DNA from: Natronorubrum texcoconense
Lineage (GTDB): Archaea > Halobacteriota > Halobacteria > Halobacteriales > Natrialbaceae
Reading direction: 5' to 3'
Assembly (NCBI RefSeq): GCF_900100335.1
Contig: NZ_FNFE01000002.1
Span: 124,001-188,000 of the forward strand
Length of the DNA stretch: 64,000 nucleotides
The notes under the pieces were generated by a model. That model was not told the origin of the DNA. It did no database searches and saw only the letters and a list, made by a program, of their open reading frames with translations. Position 1 is the stretch's first letter. Every line of letters begins with the position of its first letter. Positions 44,283-53,314 of this stretch are shown in pieces. Made by a program: the position numbers and the translations under genes.

Positions 44283-44633
44283 TCAGAACGTCGTCGAGAT
44301 CATGTAGAGGTTGATGCAGACGGCGGCCGTCCAGGGGATCGCGAGTCCGGCGGGAACGATCGCTCGGTAGGCCTTCGGCAGCATCGGTCGACAGACCAGT
44401 CCGATCCCGATCGCGAGCGCCTTGAGCGCGAGCATACCGAGCAGTCCGTAGCCGTCGATCGCGCTTCGAGCGACCGGGTTCGATTCGGCCAGCCCCAGGT
44501 GGAGCCCGACGAACGTCGTCACGACGTCCCCGACGAGCGAGAGGCCGACGAGGACCCAGAAGAACCGCTCGAGGGCGGCCGGCGAGACGTCGACCGGGAG
44601 TTGGTGGTGCAGGTGTGCGGCGTCGGAACTCAT
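44283..44633 (-). CDS. DUF5658 family membrane protein
   Basis: 116 aa from MSSDAAHLHHQLPVDVSPAA. Three or four membrane helices are present, starting RFFWVLVGLSLVGDVVTTFV. The family mark is the short segment LHLGLAESNPVARSAIDGYG just after the first helix. Function unknown. The upstream in-frame ORF to 44780 is Arg/His-rich and implausible. Confidence 0.78.
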   Translation of the reverse strand: MSSDAAHLHHQLPVDVSPAALERFFWVLVGLSLVGDVVTTFVGLHLGLAESNPVARSAIDGYGLLGMLALKALAIGIGLVCRPMLPKAYRAIVPAGLAIPWTAAVCINLYMISTTF

Positions 44634-44978
44634 ACTCTCCCCGCCGGAGTCGAACCGGGCGTCGACGCGTCGACCGTCGGGAGCGTGCCGTTCGCACGCC
44701 ACGCTTCCACCAAATGGGGTATTGTTATGCCAGGCGTAGGCCTCGTCGACCCGACGCTTTCGGTCAGTAACGACCCTCAAACGCCGTGATAACAGTCTCG
44801 AACGGTCCGCGATAGTGAACGGACGTGACCTGAAATCGTCTCGAGATTACACGATCCGCCAGCGACGTAATCGCGGGACGAGATCGGATAGGCGGCCGGA
44901 ACACGGAGAGATGAAAACGCGAGTAGCGGGCTGATCGTTGGAGAAATAGAACGCTACCGGTGGATGGTTCCCGTCCTC
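44634..44978. other. Intergenic region, no gene seen
   Basis: Spacer upstream of the DUF5658 gene, ending at the second palindrome. There are only short frames (the longest plausible is under 25 codons). No promoter or RNA structure is named with confidence. Confidence 0.55.
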
Positions 44979-45061
44979 ACACTGTCTGCTGTAAGTCAGT
45001 TCCGGGGGGCCCCAGAACGGATCGCGACCCCACCGGTAAACCGTTACAGCAAACCGTATCA
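44979..45061. repeat. Imperfect palindrome, copy 2
   Basis: actgtctgctgtaagtcagt and the matching right arm ttacagcaaaccgtatca share the outer sequence with copy 1 (15161-15246), but the inner stem is different (CCGGGGGGCCCC against CACCGG). As in copy 1, the TGA of the leftward gene is the first part of TGATACGG. Confidence 0.75.
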
Positions 45062-46873
45062 GAGCACGGTTCCGTGTTTCTTGTCCGGCAGCGACTTCTC
45101 GACGTCCTCGTAGAACGCGAAGCGGGCGGCGAGTTCCGCCCGCAACTCGCTGGGCGGGACGATCTCGTCGATGACGACCTCGCTGGCCATCCGGTGGACG
45201 TCGATATCCTCGCGGTACTCCTCGCGGAGTTCCCGTTCCATCCGTTCGCGTTCCTCGGGGTCGTCGATCTCGGAGAGCTTGCGCGCGTAGACCGCGTTGA
45301 TCGCTGCCTCGGGGCCCATGATAGCGATCTCACCCGAGGGAAGTCCGATGACGCTCTCGGGATCGTAGGCCGGCCCACCCATCGCGTAGATCCCCGCGCC
45401 GTAGGCCTTCCGGACGACGACGGTCTGCTTCGGGACCGTCGCCGAGGAGGTCGCGTAGATCATCTTCTTACCCTGCTCTAAGATGCCCTCCTTTTCGACC
45501 TGTGAGCCGGCCATGAAGCCGGGCGTGTCACAGAGGTAGAGTAACGGAATGTTGAACGCGTCGGACTTCCAGACGAACTCCGCGGCCTTCTCGGCGGCGT
45601 CGGGGAAGATCGCCCCGGCCCGGTGGGCGGGCTGGTTGGCGACGATCCCCACGGGACGGCCGTCGATTCGGGCGTACGCCGTGATGATCTCCGGGCCGTA
45701 ATCGGGCCGTAACTCGAAGTAGGTGCCCGAATCCACGATCCGGTCGATGACGTCGGTCATGTCGTAGCCCTTGTTCGGCGACTGCGGGACGACGGCGTCG
45801 ATCCCCTCCGGCGACCGCGCCGGCGAGGTCGGCTCCTGCTGGGGCGGCTTCTCGTCCGAGTTGTCCGGCAGGTAAGTGATCAGCTGGGCCACGAGCTCCC
45901 GCGCGTGTTCTTCGTCCTCCGCGATCAGATCCGCGGAGCCGGACTCTCGAGCGTGAACCTGCGGTCCGCCGAGCTCCTCGAGGTCGATCTCCTCGCCGGT
46001 GACCATCTGCACCATCCGGGGGCTCGCAATCGCCATCGCGGACATTCCTTCGACCATGATCGTGAAGTCGGCGAAGACGGGCGTGTATGCGGCGCCGGCG
46101 ATACAGGGGCCGTAGAGGACACAGACCTGCGGCACTCGCCCCGAGAGCATCGAGTGGTTGTAGTAGTACTTCCCGATCCCCTCCCGGTTCGCGAAGAAGC
46201 CCGTCTGCTGGTCGATCCGACCGCCGGAGGAGTCCATCAGGTAGAACACCGGCCGGCCGGTCTTCAGCGCGCGCTGTTGCATGCGCAGGAACTTCTCGAC
46301 GCCCTTCTTGGCCATGCTCCCGCGCTTGACGGTGTAGTCGTTGGCCATGAAGTGGACGTCTCGGCCCTCGAACGTCGCGCCGCCGGTGATGAGGCCGTCG
46401 GCGGGCAGTCGGTCGTCCGTCTCCTCGCCCGTTCCGTCGGGGTGCCAGTCGTCGAACGCCGCGAACCTGCCGTCTTCGAACTGGAACTCGCTGTTCTCGC
46501 CGTCGAACCAGAGATCGAGGCGATCCCGAACGAACAGCTTCTCCGAATCCTTGAGTTGGTCGCGGTACTTCTCGGGGCCGCCCTCGAGAATGTCTGCGAT
46601 CTCCGCGCGAAGCCTTCGCTCGCGGTCGGTCGGCTCGAGGTCGTCCGCTCGGCCGCTCCCGGTGGAGTCGCGCTGCGGAGCGCCGGTGTTCGAAGCGGAA
46701 TCGGTTTCGCGTTCCGCCGACGGTTCCGATTCGGCCGTTCCGTCGTGGCTCGCCAGCGGCTCGTCGTCGTCGCCGACGTACACCTCGACCGATTCGCCGA
46801 CGTGTTCGGCCAGTGCGGCGGCGATAGCGGCCGCTTCCTCGTCAGACGCCCCTGCCGCGATACGAACGTGCAT
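45059..46873 (-). CDS. Acyl-CoA carboxylase beta subunit with epsilon-like N-terminal domain
   Basis: 604 aa. Residues 110-604 are a full biotin-dependent carboxyltransferase: RGSMAKKGVEKFLRMQQRAL, LMDSSGGRIDQQTGFFANRE, GPCIAGAAYTPVFADFTIMV and the C-terminal half with IPLLYLCDTPGFMAGSQVEK. It should transfer CO2 from biotin to an acyl-CoA (propionyl-CoA is typical). The first 45 residues (HVRIAAGASDEEAAAIAAAL, then EHVGESVEVYVG) resemble the small epsilon/PccX subunit, joined by an acidic linker. No alpha subunit is in the window. The stop codon lies in the palindrome. Confidence 0.88.
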   Translation of the reverse strand: MHVRIAAGASDEEAAAIAAALAEHVGESVEVYVGDDDEPLASHDGTAESEPSAERETDSASNTGAPQRDSTGSGRADDLEPTDRERRLRAEIADILEGGPEKYRDQLKDSEKLFVRDRLDLWFDGENSEFQFEDGRFAAFDDWHPDGTGEETDDRLPADGLITGGATFEGRDVHFMANDYTVKRGSMAKKGVEKFLRMQQRALKTGRPVFYLMDSSGGRIDQQTGFFANREGIGKYYYNHSMLSGRVPQVCVLYGPCIAGAAYTPVFADFTIMVEGMSAMAIASPRMVQMVTGEEIDLEELGGPQVHARESGSADLIAEDEEHARELVAQLITYLPDNSDEKPPQQEPTSPARSPEGIDAVVPQSPNKGYDMTDVIDRIVDSGTYFELRPDYGPEIITAYARIDGRPVGIVANQPAHRAGAIFPDAAEKAAEFVWKSDAFNIPLLYLCDTPGFMAGSQVEKEGILEQGKKMIYATSSATVPKQTVVVRKAYGAGIYAMGGPAYDPESVIGLPSGEIAIMGPEAAINAVYARKLSEIDDPEERERMERELREEYREDIDVHRMASEVVIDEIVPPSELRAELAARFAFYEDVEKSLPDKKHGTVL

Positions 46874-47287
46874 GATAGACGATGTGTGGGGGGACCAAAA
46901 ACCGTTTTCGTCGTCGACTCGATCGCGCGACGATCCGGGAACGGAGCTGACGGCACCCCGAGTGCGTTCTCGTCGGCCGAAACCGCCCGCTCACTGATGA
47001 GTGGCTTGGAGCGAGAAGGTACTGTAGCGCGGGACCCTCGAACGGGACGGTAGAGAGGAGAAAACGGTTCGCGTCCGACCGCCACTGATCGTTCGGAGCT
47101 CGCCACGAGGGATGAGGAGGATCGCGTGTCGTGGACGCGAACCGATCGGGAGTGAGTCGTACCGTCGGGCATCTACTGCCCGCCAGTAGCTGCCTTCGTG
47201 GTCACCAGCACGAAGACAGCTATTGCTGGACGGGGAACTGACACGAACGCTTGCGTTCAGTCGTACAGGTTTTATATCGGGTCGGGT
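46874..47287. other. Intergenic region with two hairpins, no gene seen
   Basis: Spacer right of the carboxylase gene. It holds a 14-bp hairpin with one mismatch at 47187-47222 and a shorter palindrome gaacgcttgcgttc at 47245-47258, followed by ttttatatc. No acidic ORF was found. Confidence 0.55.
47187..47222. repeat. Hairpin, 14-bp stem with one mismatch
   Basis: tagctgccttcgtg (47187-47200) pairs with cacgaagacagcta (47209-47222) around an 8-nt loop. It lies downstream of the small Cys-rich ORF on the minus strand and could end or stabilise its transcript. Confidence 0.5.
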
Positions 47288-47419
47288 TTATGAACGCCTA
47301 CGAACGTTTCGGCGCGCCGGCATTGGCGCGTCGCGGCCCGCACAGCGGCCGATACAAAACGAGTAGCAGGTGCAGGCACAACCGCTATCGCCGATTTCGT
47401 CGTTACATTCGACTGTCAT
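47288..47419 (-). CDS. Candidate Cys-rich microprotein (43 aa)
   Basis: 43 codons from MTVECNDEIG to the stop TAA at 47290-47288. Six Cys lie at 5, 14, 16, 18, 22 and 26, in CACTCYSFCIGRC. The basic end is RRNVRRRS. A strong Shine-Dalgarno GGAGGG sits 4 nt before the ATG, which is unusual here, where most genes look leaderless. The N-terminal half is acidic. It could be a metal-binding peptide or a RiPP precursor. I do not recognise a family. It is divergent from the peptidase at 47495. Confidence 0.45.
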   Translation of the reverse strand: MTVECNDEIGDSGCACTCYSFCIGRCAGRDAPMPARRNVRRRS

Positions 47420-47494
47420 CGACCCTCCCGTGTACGTGAACATTAGCTTTGGCGTCGTGAACTGAACGGACATTGCAGACACCAGAATCGCGGT

Positions 47495-48667
47495 ATGGAA
47501 GGCACACACACTGAGCATCTCGTCCACCGGGTCGCCACGATCCGTGATCGGATCGAGGCCGGCATGGATCGTCGCGAGTTTCTTCGGACCCTCGTTACCG
47601 GCGGCTACGCACTCGGCGTCGCCGGGGCGCTCGGCGTCGACGATTTCCTCGCAGCCGACGACGGCGAGGTTCCCATCGTCACGGCACACGTCCGAGCCGA
47701 TCCCGACGACCCGTGGTCGCTCGAGGAGCGAACGCGATACGTTCCCGCCGACTGGTACGCATCCGTCCAGAAAGCTCTCGAGTTGAACGAGTTGCTCGCA
47801 CGAACGGCGTTGACCGGCTATCTCGGGAGCGCGGTCGTTCCCGGATCCTACGACAGCGGGACGGCCACCGTCTCCGTCGGTATCTCGAGCGATCCGAGCT
47901 CGCTCAGGGAATCGTTCGACGGACTGCTGGACGGAATCTCGCTCGATATCGAGACGATCGGCGAGATCGAAGATATCGAGCAGGGGCCACAAGATATCGA
48001 GCCGCGAGTCGTCGACTCCGTCACGAGCGACGACGTTCCGAGCGGCGTCGCCTGCGAGACGGCGAACAGCATCGCGACGCTCGGTCCCGTCATGTACGAC
48101 CCCAGCAGCGAATCGGAGTTCTTCGTGACCGCCGAACACGCGTTCGACGGCGGCGCAAATACGAACGACGACTACCTCAACCTCCCGGTCGACGGAAGCG
48201 ACTCTGTCGAACTGGGCCCGGTCTCACACGCCCATCCGGCGGAGGACGTCGCCGCGATCACGCCCGAGGGACGAGTTCGGCCCTCGAACGCGATCGACAC
48301 GCCGTCGCCGTCGCGCGTTCGCGGCCAGCTCACCCGGCTCGGACTCGCGGACCTCATCGCCCGCGACGAACAACTCGAGAAGGTCGGCGCGGTGACCGGC
48401 CACACGACGGGCGCTATCCAGGGGATCGACGCGGTCACCTGCTTCACCGACAACTTCTGTCGGCACGGCCAGATCCGCTGGGGCGGCGAAATGGATCTGA
48501 CCGACGGCGACAGCGGCTCGGTGAGCTACTTCGCCGACCCCATGGGCGACGACGAAGACGTCCTCATCGCGGGCTTCAACAACGCTCGCACCTGGTGGCC
48601 GGGACAGAGCTACGTCTGGGGCGTCGGCGCCTACAGACTCACCGAGATGTACGGCTATCACTTCTAA
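47495..48667 (+). CDS. Tat-exported S1-like (trypsin-fold) serine peptidase
   Basis: 390 aa. A twin-arginine signal lies about 24 residues in (MDRREFLRTLVTGGYALGVA). The catalytic triad of a chymotrypsin-like protease can be placed: His in FFVTAEHAFDG, Asp in HPAEDVAAITPEG and Ser in LTDGDSGSVSYFAD. Such proteases are uncommon in archaea. The N-terminal third is a propeptide-like region. The substrate is unknown. The Cys-rich ORF is 75 nt away on the opposite strand. Confidence 0.75.
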   Translation: MEGTHTEHLVHRVATIRDRIEAGMDRREFLRTLVTGGYALGVAGALGVDDFLAADDGEVPIVTAHVRADPDDPWSLEERTRYVPADWYASVQKALELNELLARTALTGYLGSAVVPGSYDSGTATVSVGISSDPSSLRESFDGLLDGISLDIETIGEIEDIEQGPQDIEPRVVDSVTSDDVPSGVACETANSIATLGPVMYDPSSESEFFVTAEHAFDGGANTNDDYLNLPVDGSDSVELGPVSHAHPAEDVAAITPEGRVRPSNAIDTPSPSRVRGQLTRLGLADLIARDEQLEKVGAVTGHTTGAIQGIDAVTCFTDNFCRHGQIRWGGEMDLTDGDSGSVSYFADPMGDDEDVLIAGFNNARTWWPGQSYVWGVGAYRLTEMYGYHF

Positions 48668-48731
48668 CTGCACCGAACTGTACCAAACAGGCTTCACACC
48701 CACCTCACTCCCACCCCATTTCCACTAACTC

Positions 48732-48959
48732 ATGGCAACCGATACCCACACCGGCTCCGATCGTTCCGACCAACCCGGGATCGTGAGATCCGTCGCCCGA
48801 CTCGTCGGCGATCTACTCATCGTCACCTGCTGGGTCGTGTTTCTGACGCTGGTCTTTCTCGGGACCGGGTGGCCCCAGTGGGCGTTTTACCTGCTGTTGA
48901 TACTCGGCGTCGGCCTGTACGTCACCGTCACGGCGACGTGGACGGGGTCCGGCGACTAG
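48732..48959 (+). CDS. Small two-helix membrane protein (75 aa)
   Basis: 75 aa from MATDTHTGSDRSDQPGIVRS. Two hydrophobic segments (LIVTCWVVFLTLVFLGTG; WAFYLLLILGVGLYVTVTAT) with a short loop PQ between them. The acidic, Thr-rich N-terminus is probably cytoplasmic. It lies 64 nt after the peptidase on the same strand. No family with known function was recognised. Confidence 0.72.
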   Translation: MATDTHTGSDRSDQPGIVRSVARLVGDLLIVTCWVVFLTLVFLGTGWPQWAFYLLLILGVGLYVTVTATWTGSGD

Positions 48960-49020
48960 AAACCACGAGAGCCAAAAATCGGGCGAGCGAAGTCGGTAAC
49001 AGCGGACCGCCGAATCTCGA

Positions 49021-49890
49021 CTACGCGATCAGATCCTCGAGTCGATCGATCAGTTCCTCGTTGCCGACGTGAACCGGCGTTCGGTCGTGAAGATCGTCGG
49101 GATCGACGGCCAGCAGCGATCGCTCACCGTCCGACGAGCGACCGCCGGCGCGTTCGACGATGTAGCCGATGGGGTTGCCCTCGAACTGGAGGCGGAGTTT
49201 CCCCTCGGGACGGGACTCGAGGCCGGGGTAGCCGAAGATCCCGCCGTAGGTGAGCACCTGGTTGACGTCGCCGATCATCGCGCCGCCGTACCGAAGCTTG
49301 AGTTCCTGTTCGATCTCGCGAGCGTACTCCTGAAAGTCGTCGGGCCAATCGGGAACGCGCCCGCCGAAGCCGTAGACGACCGGCTCGTCGGGGAGCCGAA
49401 CGTCCCGCTGAACGACGGTTCGTTCGCCGCCGGTCAGTTCGTACTCCGTGACCGAGTCCTCGGTCGCGAGCACCATCGTCGTGATCGGGCCGTACAGGAT
49501 GTAGCCGGCGGCGACGAGCGTCTCGCCTCGAGCGGGGAGCGCGGCGTCGTAGACGCCGAAGATCGTCCCCATCGCATTGTTCGACTTGAGGTTCGAGGAG
49601 CCGTCCAGCGGATCGACGGCGACGGCGTATACGTCCGCCATCGCCGGATCGCCGCCGCAGTCTTCGACCTCGGCTCGCTCCTCGCTCGCGTACTGTCCGA
49701 CGCCGTCGATAGCGGCGAGTCGGTCGCCGAGCAGTTCGTCCGCCCAGACGTCGGCTTCGACCTGTGTCTCGCCGCTCGGATTCTCCTCGTCGACGGTGCC
49801 GCGACGGCCGATGAGCCCCTGTCTGATCTCGGTCGCCGAGCGGCTGATCGTCGCGATCACGCTCTCGACGACTGGATCGGACACCGTCAT
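49021..49890 (-). CDS. fbp: Class I fructose-1,6-bisphosphatase
   Basis: 289 aa. Metal/substrate motif [14 protein letters not shown] is at about residues 92-105, with the upstream acidic ligand in YASEERAEV, and the end has [20 protein letters not shown]. This irreversible step of gluconeogenesis turns fructose-1,6-bisphosphate into fructose-6-phosphate. It starts 1 nt after the aldolase stop, so the two form an operon. The end [12 protein letters not shown] is intact. Confidence 0.92.
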   Translation of the reverse strand: MTVSDPVVESVIATISRSATEIRQGLIGRRGTVDEENPSGETQVEADVWADELLGDRLAAIDGVGQYASEERAEVEDCGGDPAMADVYAVAVDPLDGSSNLKSNNAMGTIFGVYDAALPARGETLVAAGYILYGPITTMVLATEDSVTEYELTGGERTVVQRDVRLPDEPVVYGFGGRVPDWPDDFQEYAREIEQELKLRYGGAMIGDVNQVLTYGGIFGYPGLESRPEGKLRLQFEGNPIGYIVERAGGRSSDGERSLLAVDPDDLHDRTPVHVGNEELIDRLEDLIA

Positions 49891-49891
49891 C

Positions 49892-50686
49892 CTATTCCGT
49901 AGCCTCGAGTGCGGCGTCGGCCGTCTCCTCCTCGTAGATGACTCGCTCGAGGGCGTCGAGGAGCTGGGTCGGGTCCTCGCGCTGCCAGACGTTACGGCCG
50001 ACGGCGAGACCCTTGCAGCCGGCGTTGACGGCGGCCTCGACGGTCGAGAGGAACTCGTAGTCGGAGGTCTTCGAGCCGCCGCTCATGACGACCTTCATAT
50101 CGCCGGCGGCCTTGCAGGCGTGTTCCATCGCCTCGGGGCTGCCGGGGTACTTGACCTTCGCGATGTCGGCGCCGATCTCGAGGGCGATTCGGGTCGCATA
50201 CGAGATCGTGCCGGGCTTGGTGTCGTTTTTCAGTCCCTGTCCGCGCGGATAGGACCACATGACCATCGGCAGGTCGTGCTCGCGGGCGCTCTCCTGGGCG
50301 TCGCGGAACTCCTCGTACATCTCGACCTCGTGGTTCGAGCCGCTGTAGACGGTGAAGCCGACGGCGTCGGCGCCGAGTTCGGCGGCGTAGTCGACCGAGC
50401 AGTTGACTGGCGAGTCCGGCTCGCCCATCCAGAGGTTCGAGGTCCCGTTGAGCTTCAGCAGGAGGTTGACGTCGTCCTCGTAGCTGGGGTAGTAGCCCTC
50501 GGCGACCCCCTTCTGGACGGCCATCGCGGTGACGGCGTCGTGCGTCGCCGTCTCGAACACCGTCGACGGGTCGAGCTTTTCCGGCACGTCCTCGAAGTCG
50601 ACTGGACCGTGCTCTAACCCGTGGTCCATCGCCAAAATCAGTGACTTGCCATCGCGGACGATCGGTGAATCGTCGATCGGAATCAT
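49892..50686 (-). CDS. Class I fructose-bisphosphate aldolase (archaeal type)
   Basis: 264 aa. Signatures are [20 protein letters not shown] near the N-terminus and the Schiff-base Lys in [10 protein letters not shown] (DhnA-type aldolase), then [20 protein letters not shown]. It joins dihydroxyacetone phosphate and glyceraldehyde-3-phosphate. It is the first gene of the fba-fbp pair, with a TATA box at 50710-50718. The intact Lys and the operon make the function secure; the direction is likely gluconeogenic. Confidence 0.92.
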   Translation of the reverse strand: MIPIDDSPIVRDGKSLILAMDHGLEHGPVDFEDVPEKLDPSTVFETATHDAVTAMAVQKGVAEGYYPSYEDDVNLLLKLNGTSNLWMGEPDSPVNCSVDYAAELGADAVGFTVYSGSNHEVEMYEEFRDAQESAREHDLPMVMWSYPRGQGLKNDTKPGTISYATRIALEIGADIAKVKYPGSPEAMEHACKAAGDMKVVMSGGSKTSDYEFLSTVEAAVNAGCKGLAVGRNVWQREDPTQLLDALERVIYEEETADAALEATE

Positions 50687-50709
50687 CTGTAAGTGGGTCC
50701 AACAGGCCG

Positions 50710-50718
50710 CTATAAATC
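50710..50718 (-). promoter_or_regulatory. TATA box of the aldolase/FBPase operon, with palindrome upstream
   Basis: The minus-strand TATA atttata is about 28 nt from the aldolase start. Farther upstream is the perfect 10-bp palindrome tacgatcgta (50747-50756), a possible operator. Confidence 0.5.
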
Positions 50719-50820
50719 TCTGATGGTCCGGATTATCGAAATTACGTACGATCGTAGTTATCTCCGCGGTAATCCGGCCCGATTCCCCTCATTCGTTGTA
50801 GTTTACCGAGGCACTCGTTG

Positions 50821-51627
50821 TCACTCGAGCAGTTCTCGGGCGTTGTGTCGCCACGTTCGAACGTGGACGACGTTCAGCCCGAGGACTCGAGCGACGTCGA
50901 ACGCGCTGATCGTCGCCAGTCGCTCCGCCGAGCAAATCCCGGCTTCGGCCAACTCGTCGGCGTCGTCGGGTCCGACGCCGGTCACCGCCGTCACGGGCGT
51001 CGGTTTCGGCCACGGTCGCTCCGACGGTTTTTCTCGGCCGACCGCCGCGACGGGAGACGCGTCGTACTCGAACGCCTGCCAGTCCTCGTCCGCACTGACG
51101 GCGATCCACTCGCGTTCGGCAGCTCCGAGTCCGCGAACCTCGTCCGACCGGCGGTCGAGGTCGCCGTCGCTCTCGAACGACCACGGGAGCGAGAACCGCC
51201 GTCGAAGCGTCCCCGCAGTCGTTTCATCGAGTCCAGCATCCAGCAACATTCGATAGGAGTACTCCTTTTCCGGAATCGCCTCGGGGTCGATATCGGCCGC
51301 TTTCAGAGCCGTCCGCTCGTCGGGCTCGAGTCGCGACCGATCGTCGGTAGCGGTCTCGTCGGTAGGCCGATCCTCGCCGGCCTCGAGTACCTGCCGTTCG
51401 TCGAACGCGAGTACGACACCGTCATCGGCGTCAGTTCCAGCGCCGGCAGCGGTGACGCCATCGTCATCGTCAGCAGCGGCGATAGCGCCGTCGGCGTCAG
51501 CAGCGACAGTAGCGGGATCGACTTCCAGATCGACCGAAATACCGATTCCGAGATCGACAGTCTCGGTGCGTTCGCTGTCGCTTCCCGTCTCCGTCTCCCG
51601 CTTCCTGACGACGTTGTTCTTGCTCAC
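50821..51627 (-). CDS. Helix-hairpin-helix protein, haloarchaeal
   Basis: 268 aa from the GTG at 51627 (a second GTG at 51636 adds three residues). The N-terminal 90 residues are low-complexity acid/Ala-rich. The C-terminal 75 residues hold a helix-hairpin-helix pair: VTAVTGVGPDDADELAEAGI, then SAERLATISAFDVARVLGLN, ending at VRTWRHNARELLE. HhH motifs usually bind DNA non-specifically. No nuclease site was seen. The exact role is unknown. Confidence 0.75.
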   Translation of the reverse strand: MSKNNVVRKRETETGSDSERTETVDLGIGISVDLEVDPATVAADADGAIAAADDDDGVTAAGAGTDADDGVVLAFDERQVLEAGEDRPTDETATDDRSRLEPDERTALKAADIDPEAIPEKEYSYRMLLDAGLDETTAGTLRRRFSLPWSFESDGDLDRRSDEVRGLGAAEREWIAVSADEDWQAFEYDASPVAAVGREKPSERPWPKPTPVTAVTGVGPDDADELAEAGICSAERLATISAFDVARVLGLNVVHVRTWRHNARELLE

Positions 51628-51933
51628 GCGACCCACCAGTTATCAGTAGCTCACACTGTCTCGCCTTGAAGGTTGTCCCCAGAGTGGAACTACAGAGCGC
51701 CGGCCAGACGACAAAGCACTGTCCAGACTACGGAACACGGGCCTGGATAGCCGACTCGAGCCAGCACACAGCCGTGACATCCGGCCGCGATCTGATGGCG
51801 GCTTCGTCTTTCACGCTCGATTTCGGTGGCTCGATCCCGTGAGACCGCGTCGCCGACTGATCTGTCGCCAACATCGACCGATCGTGTAGCTTCGACAGAA
51901 TCTATTTGTGAACGATGTCCGTACGTCGAAACA

Positions 51934-53244
51934 ATGCGGCCCGCCCGACTCGCACCCGCCGTCCTCTGTTGTACCCTCCTCGCACTGGCCGGTGTCGCCG
52001 TCGTCGTTGGTGCACCCCCGCCGACGTCCCTCTGTGGCGTCTGTGGGCCCGGAGTCGCCGACGATTCCGAAATCGACGGCTCGACGGGGCCCGGTACGCT
52101 CGACATCTACGTCGACGACACTGGAGATTCGCTCTGGAGCGCCCGCGTTCCCGTCACCGATTCGGCTGCCGATCGATACCGGACCAACGAAACCGCACTC
52201 GAGATCGCGGTCGACGACGCCTGGGTCTCGCCGCACGCGGCCGGCGGCGACGTTCGAGCCGTGGAGTCGACGATAGATGACGAGACCGTCGTCGTGAACT
52301 ACACCGTCACCGATGTCGCGCGGTCGGGCGTCGGTGACGCCTGGCTCGTCGATTATTTCGCCGACGTCCCGTCGAACACCCGCTACTCGCTGACCGCCGA
52401 GCGGGTGACGATCCACGCACCCGAGCGAACGGTCGTCACGAACGATCCCGCCCACGCCAGCGTCGAGGGGAACACCGCGACGTGGACGCAAAGCGACGAC
52501 TCCGCATCCGGCGGCGATTTCAACCGACTGACGTACGTCACCTACGGCGAGGACAGCATCCGCGACACCGCGAGCGGCTACGCGACGATCGGGCTCGAAC
52601 GCGGCCCGCCCGCCTTAGAACGCGGCGTTCTCGGAGGCCTCGTCCCCGGAGCGCTGCTCCTGCTCGCGGGAGTAGCCGTCGTTCGCTACGACCCGGGCCG
52701 CGAGACGCTCACTCCGGCGACGCTCGAGCGGCTGTTCGTCGCGGCCGGAGCGATCGGTGCGATCGGATTTCTCGCCCTGAGTGTGGCGGCGACCGGTCGA
52801 CCGCTCAGTCCCGGACTCGGTGCGCTGAGCGCACTCGGCATCGGCTACGCCTCGATCGGCATTGCGGCTCGCCGGAGCGATTTCCGACACAGCACTCGCG
52901 GAGTAGCCGGCATTGCTGCGCTCGTGACCCTCGGAACCGGCGTGTTGCTGTGGCTCTTCGGCGGTCCGATAGCCGTCGTCGTCCTCCCCTTCGCACTGGC
53001 TACCGCGTGCTTCTTGCCGCTTGGACACGCCTCAGCGACCCGTTCGAAGCCCTCCGTTCCGCTTCTCTTCGCGGTACTCTCGGCGTTCGTACTGATCGCC
53101 GGAGCCGTCGGCCTGGCGTTTCTTTCCCCACCGGTAGGATTCGGCGTGATCCTCTATTGGCTCGTGTTGGCGTTCTGGGCGGCCGTCATCGTCGCGTTCG
53201 GCTATCCGCTCGGGCTCATGGGCCGTCGACTCGCCGAGGCGTAA
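51934..53244 (+). CDS. Secreted/membrane protein with N-terminal ectodomain and multi-helix C-terminus
   Basis: 436 aa. The signal sequence (MRPARLAPAVLCCTLLALAG) is followed by CGVCGPG, then a beta-rich ectodomain of about 200 residues (LDIYVDDTGDSLWSARVPVT, AVESTIDDETVVVNYTVTDV). The C-terminal half has about eight membrane helices (VLGGLVPGALLLLAGVAVVR; LLFAVLSAFVLIAGAVGLAF). I do not recognise the family. The start at ATG 51934 has an AT-rich element about 31 nt upstream, whereas the ORF start at 51826 lacks a signal peptide. Confidence 0.75.
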   Translation: MRPARLAPAVLCCTLLALAGVAVVVGAPPPTSLCGVCGPGVADDSEIDGSTGPGTLDIYVDDTGDSLWSARVPVTDSAADRYRTNETALEIAVDDAWVSPHAAGGDVRAVESTIDDETVVVNYTVTDVARSGVGDAWLVDYFADVPSNTRYSLTAERVTIHAPERTVVTNDPAHASVEGNTATWTQSDDSASGGDFNRLTYVTYGEDSIRDTASGYATIGLERGPPALERGVLGGLVPGALLLLAGVAVVRYDPGRETLTPATLERLFVAAGAIGAIGFLALSVAATGRPLSPGLGALSALGIGYASIGIAARRSDFRHSTRGVAGIAALVTLGTGVLLWLFGGPIAVVVLPFALATACFLPLGHASATRSKPSVPLLFAVLSAFVLIAGAVGLAFLSPPVGFGVILYWLVLAFWAAVIVAFGYPLGLMGRRLAEA

Positions 53245-53314
53245 ACACCGACCGAGTCGCCGTCGAACCTCTCGAGGCAAAACAGATCAATCTGCGAACG
53301 CTCGATAGCACCCA

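Noticed and set aside
47251-47439. Plus-strand ORF of 62 codons opposite the Cys-rich peptide
   Set aside because: It is Arg-rich and basic, with a TATA box too close to its ATG. It looks like the shadow of the minus-strand ORF.
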